Under the pieces are notes generated by a model that saw nothing but the letters and a program-made list of their open reading frames with translations, made no database searches and was not told where the DNA came from. This document shows, one piece after another, positions 10,313 through 20,854 of a DNA stretch of 64,000 nucleotides. Where the stretch lies: assembly GCA_027886175.1 (NCBI GenBank), contig JAJNNQ010000077.1:3348001-3412000 (forward strand). The letters are read 5' to 3'. A program made the position numbers and the translations under genes. The first letter of the stretch is position 1, and every line of letters starts with the position of its first letter. Source of the stretch: Phylloscopus collybita. Its lineage: Eukaryota > Chordata > Aves > Passeriformes > Phylloscopidae.

Positions 10313-11245
10313 ATGTCCAACAGCAGCTCCATCAGGCACTTCCTCCTGCTGGCATTGGCAGACAGGCGGCAGCTGCAGCTCCTGCACTTCTGCCTCTTCC
10401 TGGGCATCTCCCTGGCTGCCCTCCTGGGCAACGGCCTCATCATCAGCGCCGTAGCCTGCGGCCACCTCCTGCACAGCCCCATGTTCTTCTTCCTGCTCAA
10501 CCTGGCCCTCACCGACCTGGGCTGCATCTGCACCACTGTCCCCAAAGCCATGCACAATTCCCTCTGGGACACCAGGAACATCTCCTACACAGGATGTGCT
10601 GCACAGCTCTTTTTCTTTCTCTTCTTCATTGGAGCAGAGTACTATCTTCTGACCATCATGTGCTACGACCGCTACGTGTCCATCTGCAAACCCCTGCACT
10701 ACGGGACCCTCCTGGGCAGCAGAGCTTGTGCCCACATGGCAGCAGCTGCCTGGGCCAGTGCCTTTCTCAATGCTCTCATGCACACAGCCAATACATTTTC
10801 CCTGCCCCTGTGCCATGGCAATGCCCTGGGCCAGTTCTTCTGTGAAATCCCACACATCCTCAAGCTCTCCTGCTCAGACACCAAACTCAGGGAACTTGGG
10901 CTTCTTGCTGTCACTGCCAGTTCATCCTTGTGTTGTTTTGTGTTCATAGTTTTCTCCTATGTGCAGATCTTCAGGGTTGTCCTGAGGATCCCCTCTGAGC
11001 AGGGACGGCACAAAGCCTTTTCTACCTGCCTCCCTCACCTGGCCGTGGTCTCCCTGTACCTCATCACTATAATGTTTGCCCACCTGAAGCCCCCCTCCAT
11101 CTCCTCCCCATCCCTGGATCTGTCCCTGTCAGTTCTGTACTCGGTGGTGCCTCCAACCCTGAACCCCCTCATCTACAGCCTGAGGAACCAGGAGGTCAAG
11201 GCTGCAGCGTGCACACTGATCACTGGATGGTTTCAGAAACATTAA
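10313..11245 (+). CDS. Olfactory receptor, OR14-like, intact (OR1)
   Basis: A single-exon 310-residue class A GPCR that detects odorants at the cilia of olfactory neurons and signals through the olfactory Gs protein. Visible OR hallmarks: N-terminal glycosylation site NSS (residue 3), GN in TM1 (39-41), PMFFFLLNLALTDL at the start of TM2 (56-69), Cys95 before TM3, the MCYDRYVSICKPLHY motif (116-130), loop-2 cysteines 167, 177 and 187, SY in TM5 (215-216), KAFSTCLPHL in TM6 (234-243) and PTLNPLIYSLRN in TM7 (281-292). The ATG at 10,313 is chosen because both paralogues start there. The upstream in-frame codon is GTG and another nearby ATG is out of frame. There are no stops or frameshifts. OR2 is its inverted and OR3 its direct paralogue. 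The OR14-like (avian gamma-c expansion) assignment is from family resemblance. Confidence 0.95.
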   Translation: MSNSSSIRHFLLLALADRRQLQLLHFCLFLGISLAALLGNGLIISAVACGHLLHSPMFFFLLNLALTDLGCICTTVPKAMHNSLWDTRNISYTGCAAQLFFFLFFIGAEYYLLTIMCYDRYVSICKPLHYGTLLGSRACAHMAAAAWASAFLNALMHTANTFSLPLCHGNALGQFFCEIPHILKLSCSDTKLRELGLLAVTASSSLCCFVFIVFSYVQIFRVVLRIPSEQGRHKAFSTCLPHLAVVSLYLITIMFAHLKPPSISSPSLDLSLSVLYSVVPPTLNPLIYSLRNQEVKAAACTLITGWFQKH

Positions 11246-11272
11246 ACTGCTTAATTTCTGTAAATCATTTGA

Positions 11273-11278
11273 AATAAA
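11273..11278 (+). terminator. Polyadenylation signal of OR1
   Basis: AATAAA lies 28 bp after the OR1 stop codon, within a GAAATAAAAGTCATC context that is kept at OR2 and OR3. Confidence 0.7.
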
Positions 11279-11520
11279 AGTCATCTTCTATAGGACTTGT
11301 TGATTTGATTGTTGGGGTTTTTTTCTTTGTTTTAGATTTCAGTGATGTACACAAAGAAAGGTCTTTTTTTGCCTTTTCTTATTTTGTTTCTCTACATGTT
11401 TTATGTGGCTCCTAACTGAGTTCATGAGGAGCTGTGCTCTCAGTAGCTTTAAATGAACTCAAGGATGTCCCAGTCAAGTTTTCTGCAAAGATGCCCCTTC
11501 GGTTCCCTTCTCTGAAGCGC

Positions 11521-12390
11521 CAGCAGCAATGTCTGTGTGCAGAGCTGGGGGCAGATCAGTGCTGGCACAGCAGCTGTGGCCAGCAGCAGCAGCAGCACTT
11601 GGTGCTGCCAGTGCTGCTGCTGTGGCCCTGCCCCGCTGCCCTCCTGGCCCTGCTGTTGCTGTAGGGCCTGAGTGCTCTCGGGGCCGGGCACAGGGCTGGG
11701 GGTGGCAGTGCCGGGGCTGCAGCAGGGACAGGCCATGGGCACTGCTGGCACAGCAGCAGTGCTGAGGCCTCAGGCCAGGGCCTGGGGGCTGCAGGCTCCT
11801 TGCCCAGGCTCTCTCCAGAACACATTGCCCAGGCCAAGGCTGAGCAGAGAAAAGCCCCGGCAGCAGCCCCAGGCTGGCCGTGGGCAGGCTGGGGGCAAAC
11901 AGCACGGCTGGGGCTCTGCAAGGGCCCTGGGCAAGCACACGGCAAGGAGCAGCAGAGCAGGGCCTGATCCATCCCCACTGCGCTGGACACCCCAGGCCAG
12001 CGGCCCACAGCCTCCTCATGCACCTGCCAACAACATCCCCTCTCTGCAGCCCTGGCCTCTCCCCCAGCTCACACAGCTGCCGCAGCCTTGCAGGCACAGC
12101 CACGGCAGCACTGCCTCAGGAGCCCCTGTTTGCCCTGCCCAGAGCAGGCCTGAGCACCCCCATGGGGTTGGTGTGGGGAGATGAAGCTGAGGGAGCACAA
12201 ATGCCAGCAGGGCCTGGGGCCAGGAAGGGCTGGGCCACAGCAGGGAAACCCCTCAGGTTTGTGGTGGCCTCTGAAGTCAGCCAGAAAGTTTGTTCCCATC
12301 AGCTGGGAGTTTGCTGTGCCACTGCAGACGTTGTTGGTCAGAGCCAGGGCTGCCTGGCAGCCACCCCCAAACTGCCCTGACCATTTCCTT
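11521..12390. repeat. Near-identical OR 3' flank, copy 1
   Basis: A GC-rich block of about 860 bp starting 275 bp after the OR1 stop. Compared by eye with 56,930-57,790 downstream of OR3, it shows about six base differences. The copy at 36,370-37,150 downstream of OR2 is also almost the same. The intervening 3'UTR is visibly diverged and so is the stretch after 12,395. Overlapping open frames of 155-214 codons exist in several frames on both strands because stops are rare, and no domain is recognisable. A diverged relative follows the OR relic at 26,890-27,700. Confidence 0.85.
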
Positions 12391-12394
12391 TGCT

Positions 12395-12835
12395 TCACCT
12401 TGGCTGTCTTTGCACTTCACTGCTCCAGATTTCTTCCTCTTCCCCACCCCTGTTCCCTCCCCTGCAAACAGCCCATCTCTGGTTGCCCTTTCCTCTCTGG
12501 CCCCACTCCCCATTTCAGTTCCTCACTTGGCACCATGGGAACGTCCCTTGGGGAGCAGGATCATCCTCCAAGTGCTTCAGAAATTGTCTGCAGGCTCCTG
12601 CAGTGCCTCCTGCTGCTCCCTTGCCAGAGGCACCCCAGGCCAGGGGGGCACATCTGGGCTGCTGTGTCTGCCTGTGGGGCTCCCTGTTGTGGGCAATGAG
12701 GAGGAGCTGCAGAGGCTCTGCAGGACTGACAGGATGGGCTTTGGGGCTGTGAGGAGAAGCTGAGGCACCTTGGCTGCTGCACCTTCTGAAGACGAGGCCC
12801 AGGGCTCATCCTGCAACTGCTGCAAGGGTGGTTTC
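12395..12835. repeat. Second part of the OR 3' flank
   Basis: Aligns with 57,800-58,235 directly and with 35,860-36,340 inverted. A short diverged piece (about 12,395-12,445) is followed by another well-conserved GC-rich piece that runs up to the CR1 tail. No gene is seen. Confidence 0.7.
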
Positions 12836-12837
12836 AG

Positions 12838-13430
12838 AGAATCCCAGAATCAGCAAGGTTGGAAAATACCTTGGACATCATCAAATTCAACCTGTGCCTT
12901 GAGCCTGCCTTGTCTCTCCTGAGCCTCCTCTTCTCCAGGATAAACAACCCCAGCTCCCTCAGCCACTCCTCACAGGACTTGTTGTCCAGACCCCTCACCA
13001 GCCTTGTTGCCTTTCTCTGGACACGCTTCAGCCCCTCCATGTTCTTCCCAATTTGGGGGGCCCAGAACTGGACACAGCACTCGAGGTTCTGCCCAACCAG
13101 GGTTGAGCACAGGGGAAAAATCCCTGCCCTGCTCCTGCTGGCCACACCATTCCTGATCCAGGCCAGGAGCCATTGGCCTTCTTGGCCACCTGGGCACACT
13201 GCTGCCTCATGTCCAGCCTGCTGTCCAGCAGTCCCTGCAGATCCCTTTCTGCCTGGCTGATGTCCAGCCACTCTGTCCCCAGCCTGTAGCACTGCAGCAT
13301 TTGGGTTTGCCAAAGTGCCCTTGGACTTTTTAAATGTGATATTGTTGGATTTGGGCCTTGGATCCAGCCTGTCCAGGGCCCTGTGCAGAGCCCTCCTGCC
13401 CTCCAGCAGATCCACACTCCCAGCAAACTT
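12838..13430 (-). mobile_element. CR1 LINE 3' fragment, 5'-truncated
   Basis: On the minus strand the translation gives the end of the CR1 reverse transcriptase region: [42 protein letters not shown] and LRELGLFILEKRRLR. Frameshifts occur upstream. The 5' truncation, after the [17 protein letters not shown] segment near 13,410, falls at practically the same CR1 position as in the copy at 58,238-58,843. The copy 2 element (34,490-35,850) continues much further. Confidence 0.85.
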
Positions 13431-13439
13431 GGTTTCACC

Positions 13440-14310
13440 ACAGTTTCATGAGGCCCTAGAGTGTCACCACGGTCTCCATGATTTAATGAGGCCTCCCAGT
13501 GTCACAGTGTAGTTTTGGTTCCATTGGACCCCATTGGTGTCACAAAGTCCCTTCGATCCTTGCGCCCTGCAGTGTTACAATGGATCCTTGGTTCCAGGAG
13601 GTCTGGCAGTGCAGCAATTGTCTCCTTGGTTCCACAGGGTCACAATGGCCTCTTGCTCCCAAGGGGCTCCACGGTGTCAAACCTGTTTCCTTCATTCCAG
13701 GAGTCCCTGAGGAGCAACCCTGGCCCCTTGGTTCCATGGGGCCCTGCAGTGTCACAATGGCCCCATCATGACACCAGGTCCTGCTCTGTCCCAATGCTCT
13801 GCATGGTTCCACAAGGCCCTGCAGGGTCACCGTGGCCTCTTGGTTCCATGAGGCCTCAGAGGGCCACCATGAATTCCTTGGTGCTGCAGGGTCACAGAGG
13901 AGCCCTGGTCACACCAGATCCTGCAGTGTCACCAGGGGCCCTTGGTTCCATGGGGCACCACTGAGGGTCACAGTTGTTCCCTCAGTTCCAAGAGTCCCTG
14001 CAATGGAACAATGGCCCCTTGATTCCATTGGGCCCCAGGCTCTCCCAAGGCTCTCCTTGGTTCTGCAGTGGCACAATGGCCCCTTGGTTCCACAAGGCCC
14101 CTCAGTGTCACAGTGGCCTCTGTGCTCCGACCAGGACCCAGACTGTCCCCATGGACTCCTTGCTTCCATTCAGCCCCACAGTGTCACAGTGGCCCCTGGG
14201 CTCTGTGGTGCCAAGTCGTACACAGTGTCACTCTGGTCCTCTGAGTGCCACCAGGCCCTGCAGTGTCACCATGGCCCCTTGCTTCCCCAGGGCCCTGCAG
14301 TGTCCCCATC
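13440..14310 (+). repeat. Minisatellite array, ~37-bp unit
   Basis: About 23 degenerate units on the plus strand (CCTTGGTTCCATGAGGCC ... GTGTCACAATGG). It begins immediately after the CR1 fragment and ends about 11 bp before the 3' end of a minus-strand LTR. Open frames inside it are repeat artefacts. Confidence 0.9.
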
Positions 14311-14320
14311 ATCAGAGAAT

Positions 14321-14645
14321 TGTTACAAATAAGGTCAAACAACTAGGTCAATTTTAGTTAGCAGCAATTTTACAGAATAACTATTTAATATAAATAAATG
14401 CAATTTAGTAAATATATTCAAGTATCTGTATATGGCAGTTATAAATTAAGTATGATTAATGTTTGCTTAAAGGTTTGGATAAAGCATAAGCAAAACCAAC
14501 TGGGGTACAGGGAGGGCTTCTCACCCTGCCTCATGTACAAAACAGAGCAATTCAAACTAAACATTTATACTGTATGCTAATACATTTTCATCAATGTTTC
14601 CCCTACATTTCCTCCTATTTTTGATTTGTGACGAGGTCACTTCTC
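14321..14645 (-). mobile_element. LTR 3' fragment (LTR type 3), minus strand
   Basis: The reverse strand matches the 3' part of the LTR at 19,756-20,503, including the segment around TTTGAATTGCTCTGTTTTGTAC and the terminal GTAACA. The 5' part is missing or replaced. Its 3' end points into the 13,440-14,310 minisatellite. Confidence 0.75.
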
Positions 14646-15060
14646 AAACACTCACACAAACATAAAATCACCTCTCCTCAGCCGGCTGAGCCCCTTGCAG
14701 GACCACGACTCCTGCGGCCCTTGGAGTGTGAGCTCACGTCATCAGCGCACCTTCACGTACACATAAACACAAACACAGACACACACCTGCCTCTACCCCA
14801 CCCAACCCCGTGGTACTCACAGTCTCCTTTTCTCACAAGGATCTTTGTACACAAAGAAGTTTTATGGCTACCTCCACCTTTAGCCAGCACTCTTTAAGGC
14901 AGCCTTTTTGTGCTCTCCTCTCTAGCTTCTTTTGCTTGTGCGTTATTGTAATTGGGACTCCTTCTCCAAGGGAGCCCATTCTGGCCTTGGGACCATCTTA
15001 TCTTAATGGTGGGGAGCTCCTTCCCAAGGACTAGCTGTCCTTCCCCCAGACTTGGAGTTC
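14645..15060. other. Unassigned spacer
   Basis: Mixed-composition DNA with CA-rich runs near 14,755-14,785. It is probably more ERV or LTR material, judged only from its position between two LTRs. I see no gene. Confidence 0.4.
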
Positions 15061-15064
15061 CCAG

Positions 15065-15725
15065 GTGTAAGAGACAGTCCCAAAGTCCCTCATCTGCCTC
15101 ACGATCATCACCAAGGATGAAGACTGAAAGCCCCAAAAAGGACTGGGACTAAAAACCTAAAACCCCGATACAGGAGTTCTGGCCTGGCTGAGGTGGGATG
15201 TCTGCCAACCATTGTCTGCAGGTGCGCTCGTTGGACCAATGCATCCCCATGGGAACCCACGTGGAAACAATGGGCACACCACAGCAGACTGGTTTTGGGC
15301 TGGTTTGTCCTGTACTTGCCCTGTACCTGTTCCCTGAGTGGACATTTGCTCTACACATGGACAAAAGTTGGAGTACTTCGTCCTGTCTCAATGTACCTGC
15401 TTTTGGTCTCCCCACCTTCTGGCCAGCTGTCTCTTGCTTTGTAAAGACTATAAAGATACCTCCCAAGATAACCTGAATTTGAGACCTCCCCACAGAGGAA
15501 GACACGTCCATTGGACAGCGTGCACCACGAGGACTTTGTCTCTCTCTCGGTAGCTATATCCCTTCTTTTCTCTCTCTTTATCTCTCTCTGTCTTTCTGTC
15601 CCTCTCCCTTTCCCTCTGTTGCATATAGTGCTGTGAGCACTTAATAAAGTGCACTGCTGTTGAGAGCAAATTGTTGTTGTCCCCTGCTGTGTCTTTTGTG
15701 CTCTGAGATCACTCGAACCATCACA
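15065..15725 (+). mobile_element. LTR (type 4), plus strand
   Basis: Approximate ends are TGTAAGAG and ...CATCACA. CCAAT-like TTGGACCAATGC near 15,233, a pyrimidine-rich CTCTCT region at 15,540-15,620, then TTAATAAAGTG with AATAAA near 15,642, and a GT-rich downstream part. A TGG triplet at 15,731 is in the position of a primer-binding site but I cannot match it to a tRNA. Minisatellite follows at once. The 3' part is more certain than the 5' end. Confidence 0.65.
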
Positions 15726-15764
15726 ACCCCTGGTTGCATTCGCGGGTCATGACGAGTGGGTGCA

Positions 15765-16000
15765 TTCCATCAGAATCCATTGTGACACAGTTTCCTCCCA
15801 GGCCCCGTCAGGCCGTGCTGTGCAATGATGGAGCCTTGTTTCTACAAGGCCTGGCCATGGCCCAGGGGCACCTGTGTCCCAAGAGGCCCCGCTTGGTGAA
15901 AGTGGAGCCTTGCTCCCATGGAATTCCAGGGTGTTCCAGTGGTGTCCTGGGTTCCATGAGGCCCCTCTTTGTAACAATTGAGGCTTGCTTCCTGATGCCT
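15765..16000 (+). repeat. Minisatellite island (~37-bp family), diverged
   Basis: Five or six degraded units on the plus strand, for example TGGGTTCCATGAGGCCCC near 15,950. It lies between a plus-strand LTR on the left and a minus-strand LTR-like segment on the right. Confidence 0.75.
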
Positions 16001-16009
16001 GATAAATGA

Positions 16010-16440
16010 ACATAAAAACAGCTCCCTTTGGACTCATGGGGATCTTTCCACACCAAACAAAACTAGAAGAGATCTCCTAACACCTAACTCAGGTGCTAAA
16101 ACAAACAAAATACCACCTTTATTCAGTTAGTCCTGTGCCTCTGTGTCATATCCGAGGGTTCTTGGGCTCTGATACAGTGGGATTGCCTGTCTCTTTCCTG
16201 GTCCAAGGTCAGGGGAATTAAACTCAGGAGACATTGTTTTTGAAGTCTCACTCTGAAATTTGTTATCCTTATCTATTACAAACTCATGAGATGTGAGCTC
16301 TCTCTAACAAGTTGAGAAAGTGAGCTAAAATGCTGTCTATTCAAGGCTATTTTAGTCCCAATTATCCAAAAATCAGTTGACATCTGTTTGGGGGGTGAAT
16401 GGGGTAAATCCTTGTTTCTTGCTGCTCTTTTGGTGAGCTG
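16010..16440 (-). mobile_element. LTR-like segment, minus strand
   Basis: The reverse strand contains CTGAATAAAGGTGG (polyadenylation signal at about 16,118-16,123) followed by about 110 bp up to the minisatellite, the layout of an LTR 3' end. No clear TG/CA ends were found, so this is tentative. Confidence 0.4.
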
Positions 16441-16464
16441 CCTTTTTCTGCATCTTGATTGTGT

Positions 16465-16910
16465 GTGTGTGTGTATGTGAAGTTAGCTGTGGTCTTCCTA
16501 CAACAGTTTTGCCCGTTATTGTGTATTTTTGAGACAACGCTACCATCTTGTGTTAAAAGTTACAATTGCAACAGGTTTATAGCACTCGAGTTCATTTATG
16601 AGGTAAAACTTGCATCTTGTGTCAAAAGTTATAATTGCAGTAAGTTGGGAATTTTTGTACTAAAACGAGTTGTTTGTCCTCAGTGAATTATTAAAGGTGG
16701 CCAGAGAAGCTCGGGCTCGAGCCTCAAGAGCCTGGCCATCCAGGGAAGCACTCTCTGGGTGGTTTGGGCTTGAACTGAATGTATTTTTGAATTTAAGAGA
16801 GGATTGGGTTAATGTTGAGCGAAAGAATCTAAGGACAACGAGGGTGCTTTTAGGAGGATTGTATTGGAGTGGAACGAATACTCATTTGGCTTTTGACTGG
16901 GAACTACCCC
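16465..16910 (+). repeat. Left arm of a short inverted repeat with a small open frame
   Basis: About 450 bp. Its reverse complement recurs at 17,360-17,835. Both arms begin beside a TG/CA microsatellite. Both keep an in-frame stretch beginning VLSELLKVARE and continuing to WFGLE and DWVN (here 16,670-16,950). Between the arms most differences in that stretch change the amino acid, so there is no sign of constraint. It is probably part of an LTR or other retroelement that I do not recognise. Confidence 0.7.
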
Positions 16911-16957
16911 CAGCTGAGGATAATCTCAGAAACCCACGGCAGTGGGGATGAATAGGG

Positions 16958-17149
16958 GTGACCCCTTGCATTGTGTGTGGGCTGACAATTTTTCACTGGG
17001 AACCAGGATGGCATCCAGGTTGGGTCCTTCTCCGCTGCAGAAGGTGCAAAAGGAGATGGTCTTGTATATCCCACAGAAGAAGACCTAGGTGCCCCAAGTG
17101 TATCCCAGAGCTCCTGAGATACTATAATTGGGAAGTAGCACATGATTAG
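16958..17149 (+). other. Small frame with four cysteine pairs, between the inverted arms
   Basis: A 63-codon frame of unknown function. It has CIVC (residues 4-7), CRRCKRRW (about 27-34) and CPKC (about 46-49), a spacing that could bind zinc. No family is recognised, and no second copy in this window tests it. It may be a retroelement nucleocapsid-like relic or chance. Confidence 0.25.
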
Positions 17150-17359
17150 TGTGACAGAGTGAGTCTAGTCTGTGGGGAAAATTTGGAGCCCAAGGATTTG
17201 GATATCTTTGGGTACCCTATTGCAGCTGGTGTTATTTTTAAGAAGAGAGGAAAAATGGGAGGAGGTGACCTACGCTGATATGTCTTTCTCTCTCTGAAAC
17301 TATCCAGAATGGCAGAGAAGTTGTGGGATTTGACTTCCCTCTGACCATTGAATCTGAGT

Positions 17360-17780
17360 TCCCAGTCAAAAGCTAATTGAGTATTCATTCAACTTGAACA
17401 CAATCCTCATAAAAGCACCTTCTCTGTCCTTCTGTTCTTTCGATCAGCATTAACCCAGTCCCCTCCCAAATTCAAAAATTCATTAGTTTCAAGCCCAAAC
17501 CACCTAGAGAGTGCTTCCCTGGATGGCCAGGCTCTTGTGGCTCTAGCCAGAGCTTCTCTGGCCACCTTTAACAATTCACTGAGGACAAACGCCCGTTTCA
17601 ATACAAAAATTCCCAGCTTGCTGCAATTATAACCTCTGACACAAGATGGCCGTGTTACATCATAAATGAACTGGAGCGCTATTAACCTGTTGCAATTGTC
17701 ACTTTTAACACAAGAAGTTGCGTTGCCTCAAAAACACACAATAACTGGCAAAACTGTTGTAGACGGACCAAAGCTCGCTT

Positions 17781-17835
<55 letters not shown>
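17360..17835 (-). repeat. Right arm of the short inverted repeat, with (CA)26
   Basis: Reverse complement of 16,465-16,910. The minus-strand frame at 17,407-17,601 parallels that of the left arm. The arm ends in a perfect (CA)n run at 17,783-17,834, where the left arm has only a short TG tract near 16,460. Confidence 0.75.
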
Positions 17836-17839
17836 TCGA

Positions 17840-18280
17840 GACACAGAAAAAGGCAGCTCTCCAAAACAGCAGCAATAGACAAGGATTTACCCAATTCACC
17901 TCCCAAATTGCTAGCGGGCCCCCTATGGCATGACAAAATCCCTTCACCAGCAACCTAAACAGTTCTTCCTGCTTGCAAGCAATACTATCTGGCACTCATT
18001 ATGCATAGAACATCTTCTATGTCTTATTAATCAGCCTTCTAACCCTGAGGTCAGTTTAAAATTATAAGCATACCCTTTGTCCTTTGCCAGCAGGCTTTGT
18101 CTGTCTCCTGCACTGAAGTAGGTGGGACTGAAGGTCTCCATCCAAGAGGGACTTGGGTTGGTGCTCCTGGAGCTGTCACACTCCTGTCTGTTCCTGCAGG
18201 CAGACAGAGCCTGTCCTGTCACGGTTGCCAGAATGAAGCACAAACGGCAAGGACAAAATGCCTTTCAACTGATTTAACTA
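17840..18280. other. Unassigned spacer
   Basis: No gene recognised. A minus-strand frame running out of the CA repeat is not convincing. Confidence 0.4.
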
Positions 18281-18800
18281 AAATTTCAGTGGTGGGTTCA
18301 GGCAGGATAGCTCCCAAAGTCGTGAGCACCCCTCATGACACAGCTTCAGCCTTCTATTTATTCACAAAAGTCATGCATATTCCAAAAACTCCTATACATA
18401 TTCATCACCCGTCTCTGCCCATTCCCTGCTTGGTATTAAAATTAATTGCATGCTTACTGCAGCTGCATAGTCCCCCTCCTTTTTGGGTTGGTGGTTGTTA
18501 AAATGAGTCAGAGGGCGACAGGAGGAAGTATGGAATGTCTCCCTCATTTACTAAACTTTTCACCTTCATCCCGTTGCTACGACTACTTGACCTGCTGATC
18601 CCTCCATTCTGATCTTTATTAGTTTTAGTGTCAAAATTCATGATGTATGGGTCTGTCTCCACCAGCTTTGAGTGTTATCCGACGTATATCAATATCACCT
18701 AAATATTTCCATACGTGCATTGGCTCCACTTTGGCTGACTCTGAATATTGTCACATATTATCACTCTTGGTCAACTTTTAATTCTTCTACATTCCTAACT
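18280..18800 (-). mobile_element. LTR-like segment, minus strand
   Basis: It shares several phrases and their order with the minus-strand LTR at 29,697-30,355, for example AAACTTTTCACCTT and a CATATTC...CATTC TATA-like region. It is probably a related but diverged LTR. The ends are not defined. Confidence 0.45.
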
Positions 18801-18984
18801 TCTAGCTTCTTAGCCCATAGTTTCTTTCCTTAGTGTCTGTTTCTTTAAGCTTAGCAGAATACCATGATTTGCAGTGCAGAAGCTTTTTGTCCCAGTCCGG
18901 AGGCATTCCCATGGGATTGGGGTCCCTGGGAAGGCGCATGAGGACAGGGTGGAAGTGGTTGCTTTGTGGGTTTGTTTTTGGATT

Positions 18985-19750
18985 ATTCTTTTGTAGGGGG
19001 CGGGGAGGGGGGTGATGGCTGGTTGAGACTTTAGAATTTTTTGGGGGGATGAGGGCAATGTTTTTTGTGAGATGCCCCCTGCGATTTGAAGCCCTGTGGG
19101 TGTGGGGAACGCAGGCGCAGCCCCAGCACTTACGGGGTGGCCCCGGGTGGGCTGTGGGAGCCGGGAGCGGCTGCCTGGGCCCGGAGTCCCTACCTTGGGC
19201 CGGGAGCCCCCCGGGCAGAGCGCTGTGCTCAGGACCAAGGCCTGGGTGGCCTGGGAAGTGCTTGGTAGCCCGTGGGCACAGGCGGGTCTGTGTGGCCGGG
19301 CTCCGAGGGGAGCTGCCCAGCCTGGCTGTGGCCATGTGGGACCCAGAGGAGCTCGGGCGGCCGGGCCAGGCTGAGCTGGGCAAAGGCTGAGGGAGAGCAG
19401 GGGAAGCATTGGCAGAGAGGCCCCAGGCTCCCTGTGCCCCCCTGGCCATGCAGCCAGGCTCGGGGGCTGCCTTGATCAGAGCCAGCCCCGGCTGAAGGGG
19501 TCCCTGGAGGGCCCTGGGGAGAACTGGAGGGGGCTGATGGAGCTCTGTGCCTGGGGCTGGGTGCAGCTGCCAAGGGAGCCGAGGATGCAGGGTCCCCCCG
19601 TGCTGGGGCTCGGTCTGCCCGGCTCAGGGGCTGCATTGTCAGCCCAGAGGCACGCGGGCATCACCCGGTACCAGCAGGGCTGGAAGGGAAACCCGGGAAT
19701 GGGGGGAGCAGAAGTGGGCAGAACCAGAAGTGGGGGTGTTCCAGAAGCCT
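18985..19750. other. GC- and CpG-rich island, no gene recognised
   Basis: About 750 bp, markedly richer in CpG than its neighbours, with overlapping open frames of 100-215 codons on both strands. None contains a domain I recognise. It directly precedes the LTR at 19,756. It could be a CpG island or an old GC-rich ERV leader. Confidence 0.45.
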
Positions 19751-19755
19751 GGACA

Positions 19756-20503
19756 TGTTGGAAGCATGGATATGTGATATATGAATATGATTTCATGCTA
19801 AGTAAATTGTAACTATTCCAATATTTTAGAAAAAGACAAACGATATGTGATTAGTGTTACAAAAAAGATATTTGAGGATGTTTATGAAAAAATAGGATAC
19901 AGAATATAATTTGAGATAAGTAAAATCACAAAATGGAATAGGCCTTGGGATAATTGGAAGATTGGCCTTGAGATGGACAATTGAGATAGTTCCCGGTACA
20001 GAATTTAAATTGTGCTTTTATCTATGAAATAATAAGGCTTATTTTTGAAATATGATGCTGGCTAACACACCTCAAGGCTTGGGGCGCATGTGCAACCTGT
20101 GAGGTTATCCAGAGGACAATGAGGAAGACTGTGAGCCTTCATCCAAAAGACCACCAAAGAGGACACAAGACCCCCTAACAACAAGTGAAGCATGCACCAT
20201 GAAGTACAGTGATGTAGATTTTTAGAATCGGCAATAGGAGGAAACTTACGGGAAACATTGATGAATATGTATTAGCTAATAGTATATAACTGTAGTTTGA
20301 ATTGCTCTGTTTTGTACAGGAGGTAGGGTGAGAAGTCCTCCACATACCTTGGACAGTTTTGCTTTTCCCTTGTCAGAGCCTTATCAGAACCCTGACCAGA
20401 CTTAATTAATAATTGCCAAATTTTTGTATAATTTTATATTAAATTGCTATTAAAATTGCTGTTAAATTTTAAATTAGTTGTTTGTTCATTCACATTTATA
20501 ACA
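19756..20503 (+). mobile_element. Apparently complete LTR (type 3), 748 bp
   Basis: It begins TGTTGGAAGC and ends TTTATAACA, giving TGTT...AACA inverted ends. A TATA-like AGTATATAACTG lies near 20,281 and the 3' third is AT-rich. The fragment at 14,321-14,645 is the same family. No target duplication was found, and no internal ERV sequence follows, so it is a solo LTR or an old remnant. Confidence 0.7.
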
Positions 20504-20854
20504 CCCTGATTTTCTAAAGTTGCCAGTAAATGCTGTTTTGTTTTCTTAGCTCTTGAGAACCTCTTCTTCGTATTTCTGCAGTGCATCCAACTCAGAGTAC
20601 ACAAGCAATTGTGATTCCTCTTAAATGTCTAATTGAGAGAGTTCTGTGGGGGATGGAGGTCAGGGCTTGTCTGTCCTGCTTGGCACAGCCCAGGCAGGGC
20701 TCTCACAGCCACACTGCACACTCCATTGCCCACCTGCACCCACTGGTGCCTCTGAGCTCTGCTGGCCCAGCCCCAGGGATGCTCTCCTTGTCTGCCCATT
20801 CCCCCAGGGTCTCTGGGCAGGGATGGCCTCAGTGGGGGCTGTGACATCCTCAGA
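20504..20854. other. Unassigned, partly GC-rich
   Basis: No gene recognised. The second half has the stop-poor, CCAGC-rich composition of the OR flanking blocks. Confidence 0.4.

Noticed and set aside
11474..12103. 209-214-codon antisense frame present downstream of all three ORs
   Set aside because: The DNA itself is nearly identical, so frame conservation carries no information. Other frames on both strands are equally open and no domain is visible.
15731..15750. Primer-binding site after the LTR at 15,725
   Set aside because: It starts TGG in the right place but I could not match it to any tRNA 3' end, so it is not listed as a feature.
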